Assembly: GCA_002455375.1 (NCBI GenBank)
Contig: DKKR01000059.1
Coordinates: 39,003-56,063, forward strand
Source of the DNA: Bacteroidetes bacterium UBA6661
GTDB taxonomy: Bacteria; Bacteroidota; Bacteroidia; AKYH767-A; OLB10
Length of the DNA stretch: 17,061 bases
Direction of reading: 5' to 3'
The position numbers and the translations under genes were made by a program. The notes under the pieces are model-generated. The model had not been told where the DNA came from and made no database searches. It saw only the letters and a program-made list of their open reading frames with translations. Each line of letters starts with the position of its first letter. Position 1 is the stretch's first letter. Positions 15,172-17,061 of this stretch are shown one piece after another.

Positions 15172-15499
15172 TAAAACAAGACAAGTAAGTTGTTAAGTCC
15201 GGTATTATTGTGTATTAATGTAAGATAGTGTTCAATAAAAAAAGATCCCAAAACATTTGTTTTTAAAATTTAAACACTTACTTTTACACTACTAAATAAC
15301 CATGCCATGTTAGAAAATAAACTTTGTTTGCCTTTATCGGGGAGTTGGCTGCGTTTTTCTTAGCCCGCAGCCACAACAGAAATCTTTTTTACATTTCTTG
15401 CTTTTACAAATTATTAATTAAATAATCCACAAATCTTTAATTGGGTAAAATGCAAGGTGATGCACCTGTTTTGGATTTAAGGATGAAAAGAAACTCAAA
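15172..15499. other. Non-coding 328-bp intergenic stretch
   Basis: No credible reading frame is present on either strand. The stretch is AT-rich and contains a GC-rich stem-loop at 15346-15373 and a small perfect inverted repeat AGGTG-ATG-CACCT at 15455-15467, about 32 bp before the next ATG. A promoter for the T9SS protein gene is expected here, but I found no exact TAnnTTTG match in the last 100 bp. Confidence 0.6.
15346..15373 (+). terminator. GC-rich stem-loop, possible weak terminator
   Basis: TGGCTGCG (15346-15353) pairs perfectly with CGCAGCCA (15366-15373) around a 12-nt loop. A run of six T residues follows only at 15385-15390, 11 nt after the stem, so a classical intrinsic terminator is not certain. 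It stands out in GC content from its AT-rich surroundings and lies 175 bp after the flavin reductase-like gene stop. Confidence 0.35.
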
Positions 15500-16444
15500 A
15501 TGAAAAAATATATACTATTAATTACCATTTACTGCTTTTTAATACAAACATCGGAAGCACAAATTAATTTAGTACCCAACCCGAGTTTTGAGGATACTGT
15601 TGCTTGTCCAACTAACGTAATGATGATTGATAGTACTGTAGGATGGAGCAGTTACCGATTATCCCCTGATTATTTTAATTCATGTAATCAAAACGGACAT
15701 GCGGGTGTACCAGCTAATGATTGGGGATATCAATATGCTAAAACAGGTGATGCTTATGCAGGAATTGTAACTTATGCAAAATTTGCAACTGATTTTAGAG
15801 AAATGATAGGTATTCAGCTATTGCAAGCTCTTACAGTTGGACAAAAATATTATTTATCATTTTATGTTAATAACTCTCGGGATAGCTCAAGTCATTATAA
15901 TGCAGCCTCTAACAAAATGGGAGCTAAATTTTTAACCACAGCGTATTCCCAAGCAAGCCCTATTCCGATAGACAATTTCGCTCATATTTATTCTGATTCA
16001 ATAATTACTGATTCCATAAATTGGATAAAAATTTCAGGCTCTTTTATAGCTAATTTGGCCTACCAGTATTTAGCAATAGGTAATTTTTTTTCCGATTCAA
16101 CTTGTACACACATCTTATTAGACAGCCTCGCTTCAGTGGCTTATTATTACATTGATGATGTCAAGCTTTCCACCGATTCCGACTTTGTTAATTCAATTCA
16201 TGCAATTGATAATATTGATTTAGTTCAAATTTTTCCGAATCCTGCAAGGGATTGGATAGTAGTGGAAGGAAGAAATATTACATCAATTGAGGTATTTGAT
16301 TTATGCGGAAAATTAATAATTCCTAAAATAACAGTTTCTTCTTTCAAAACACAAGTAGATATTTCTACTTTAAGCTATGGAGTTTATATTGTTAAAACAA
16401 ATACCTCAATTGATACATACAGAAACAAATTTATTCACTTTTAA
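15500..16444 (+). CDS. Secreted protein with T9SS type A sorting domain
   Basis: The 314-residue protein has a signal peptide (MKKYILLITIYCFLIQTSEA, cleavage before Gln21) and then 'NLVPNPSFED' and 'CPTNV', the opening of a jelly-roll-like domain often seen in Bacteroidota surface proteins. That domain continues to about residue 230 with 'DAYAGIVTY', 'YYLSFYVNNS' and a closing 'AYYYIDDVKLS'. Residues 242-314 are a type IX secretion sorting domain (Por_Secre_tail type) with 'FPNPARDWIVVEG', 'IEVFDLCGKLI' and 'LSYGVYIVKTNT'. It should cross the outer membrane through the PorU/PorV machinery and be attached or released. The jelly-roll could bind carbohydrate, but no catalytic residues are apparent. 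The next gene begins 12 bp downstream, also with a signal peptide, which suggests a two-gene surface unit. Confidence 0.88.
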   Translation: MKKYILLITIYCFLIQTSEAQINLVPNPSFEDTVACPTNVMMIDSTVGWSSYRLSPDYFNSCNQNGHAGVPANDWGYQYAKTGDAYAGIVTYAKFATDFREMIGIQLLQALTVGQKYYLSFYVNNSRDSSSHYNAASNKMGAKFLTTAYSQASPIPIDNFAHIYSDSIITDSINWIKISGSFIANLAYQYLAIGNFFSDSTCTHILLDSLASVAYYYIDDVKLSTDSDFVNSIHAIDNIDLVQIFPNPARDWIVVEGRNITSIEVFDLCGKLIIPKITVSSFKTQVDISTLSYGVYIVKTNTSIDTYRNKFIHF

Positions 16445-16456
16445 AATCAAAATATT

Positions 16457-17061
16457 ATGAAATATACATTCACATATTTATTTGCATTGAGCATATTGCT
16501 CTGCAATTTAAGATTTGCTTATAGTCAGGCAACATCTGGAAATAATGCTAATTTTCCTGTTGGAGCAAATGATTATATTGGCTGGACAAGCGGTACTAAC
16601 ACACCTCTTGTAATAAAAAATGAAGATCCTATGCCGATTAGTTTTTATACTAATGCCGGAGCAGGTGCATTTAATAATATGCGAATGACCATACTTGGCA
16701 ATGGCAAAGTAGGAATAGGAATCAATAATCCGTTGTGGCAATTAGATGTAGCCGATGAGATTAACATATCTCAGCCACGCAACTATTATATGATAGGTGG
16801 TGAAACAGTGCTTCACAATGCCGGAACAGAAAATATTTTTACCGGTGTAAATTGTGGAAAAGATATTTTGGCAGGAAATGCTTCGGGAAACATGAATACT
16901 TTCAATGGATTTTCTGCCGGTGAGTTTGCTTCCGGAAATGATAATGTTTTTATTGGGGATAACACAGGACGATATAGTAACGGACAATCCAATATATTTA
17001 TTGGTACTTCTGCCGGCATCGACAATCTTGGTGATTACAATTCAATAGTTGGTTTTACAGC
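16457..17061 (+). CDS. Secreted tail-fibre-like repeat protein (partial, C-terminus beyond right edge)
   Basis: The frame opens at the ATG at 16457-16459 and has no stop to the window edge (201 residues visible). A signal peptide (MKYTFTYLFALSILLCNLRFAYS, cleavage before Gln24) is followed by 'VGANDYIGWTSG' and 'GNGKVGIGINNPLWQLDVAD' (about 81-100), the classic opening of Bacteroidota tail-fibre-domain proteins, in which 'G.vGIGt..P...L.V' precedes a fibre. From about residue 124 come repeats of roughly 16 residues of the type 'N.fiG..aG....g': 'NVFIGDNTGRYSNG', 'NIFIGTSAGIDNLG', 'NSIVGFTA'. These resemble trimeric beta-roll head repeats. Such proteins usually end in a Peptidase_S74 chaperone or a sorting domain, which would lie beyond the window. 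Role: probably a surface fibre or adhesin. Minus-strand frames across it are shadows. Confidence 0.82.
   Translation, partial: MKYTFTYLFALSILLCNLRFAYSQATSGNNANFPVGANDYIGWTSGTNTPLVIKNEDPMPISFYTNAGAGAFNNMRMTILGNGKVGIGINNPLWQLDVADEINISQPRNYYMIGGETVLHNAGTENIFTGVNCGKDILAGNASGNMNTFNGFSAGEFASGNDNVFIGDNTGRYSNGQSNIFIGTSAGIDNLGDYNSIVGFT

Noticed and set aside
15241..15300. AT-rich palindromic stretch around TTTAAAATTTAAA as an operator or origin element
   Set aside because: Such short AT palindromes are expected in this base composition, and there are no repeated boxes or replication genes beside it.
15340..15376. Integron attC-like site (GTTG...CAAC flanking a stem)
   Set aside because: The outer boxes do not fit the GTTRRRY and RYYYAAC core pattern on either strand, and no integrase or cassette array is seen.
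16508..17025. Minus-strand open frames opposite the fibre-like gene
   Set aside because: They mirror a repetitive plus-strand gene that has a signal peptide and a recognised repeat pattern. The minus-strand frames lack any recognisable domain.

Overview
The window looks like chromosomal DNA from a low-GC member of the Bacteroidota, probably a free-living, Chitinophagales/Sphingobacteriia-like organism. The supporting evidence is a type IX secretion (T9SS) C-terminal sorting domain, PorT-like barrel and lipoprotein genes, a two-component sensor with a large Reg_prop/Y_Y_Y periplasmic region, near absence of Shine-Dalgarno sequences, and at least two promoters of the Bacteroidota type (TTG, about 19-20 bp, TAnnTTTG). 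I saw no tRNA, rRNA, CRISPR, IS element or prophage module.

Region 1 (1-2561, minus strand) is a tight four-gene cluster of exported proteins. In transcription order these are a secreted protein with two tandem about 50-residue repeats, a 200-residue lipoprotein, a 98-residue lipoprotein, and the N-terminal part of an outer-membrane beta-barrel protein that runs off the left edge. Gaps are 9, 17 and 32 bp, and a good promoter lies just upstream of the first gene. Region 2 (2706-5543, plus strand) starts from a divergent promoter in the same intergenic region. It encodes a TPR sensor kinase of the LytS type and a REC-LytTR response regulator. The shared divergent control region holds an inverted repeat and suggests, but does not prove, that this pair controls the envelope cluster.

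Region 3 (5567-10131, minus strand) is a second complete two-component system. It has a 14-repeat propeller sensor with PAS and HisKA_2 domains and a REC-PAS-LytTR regulator. It converges tail to tail with region 2, so two different LytTR systems end 23 bp apart. Region 4 (10175-12358, minus strand) is a GT-B glycosyltransferase followed 3 bp later by an APH-fold small-molecule kinase, perhaps a surface-glycan or metabolite pair.

Region 5 (12502-15171, plus strand) holds dnaX (DNA polymerase III gamma/tau) and a flavin reductase-like protein with a C-terminal extension. The dnaX gene contains an A10 tract at the junction of linker and C-terminal domain, and both alternative frames stop within five codons of it. 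This is a strong candidate for programmed slippage that would make a short gamma form. Region 6 (15172-17061) is a 328-bp non-coding stretch with a GC-rich stem-loop, then a T9SS-secreted protein, then the start of a tail-fibre-like repeat protein that runs off the right edge.
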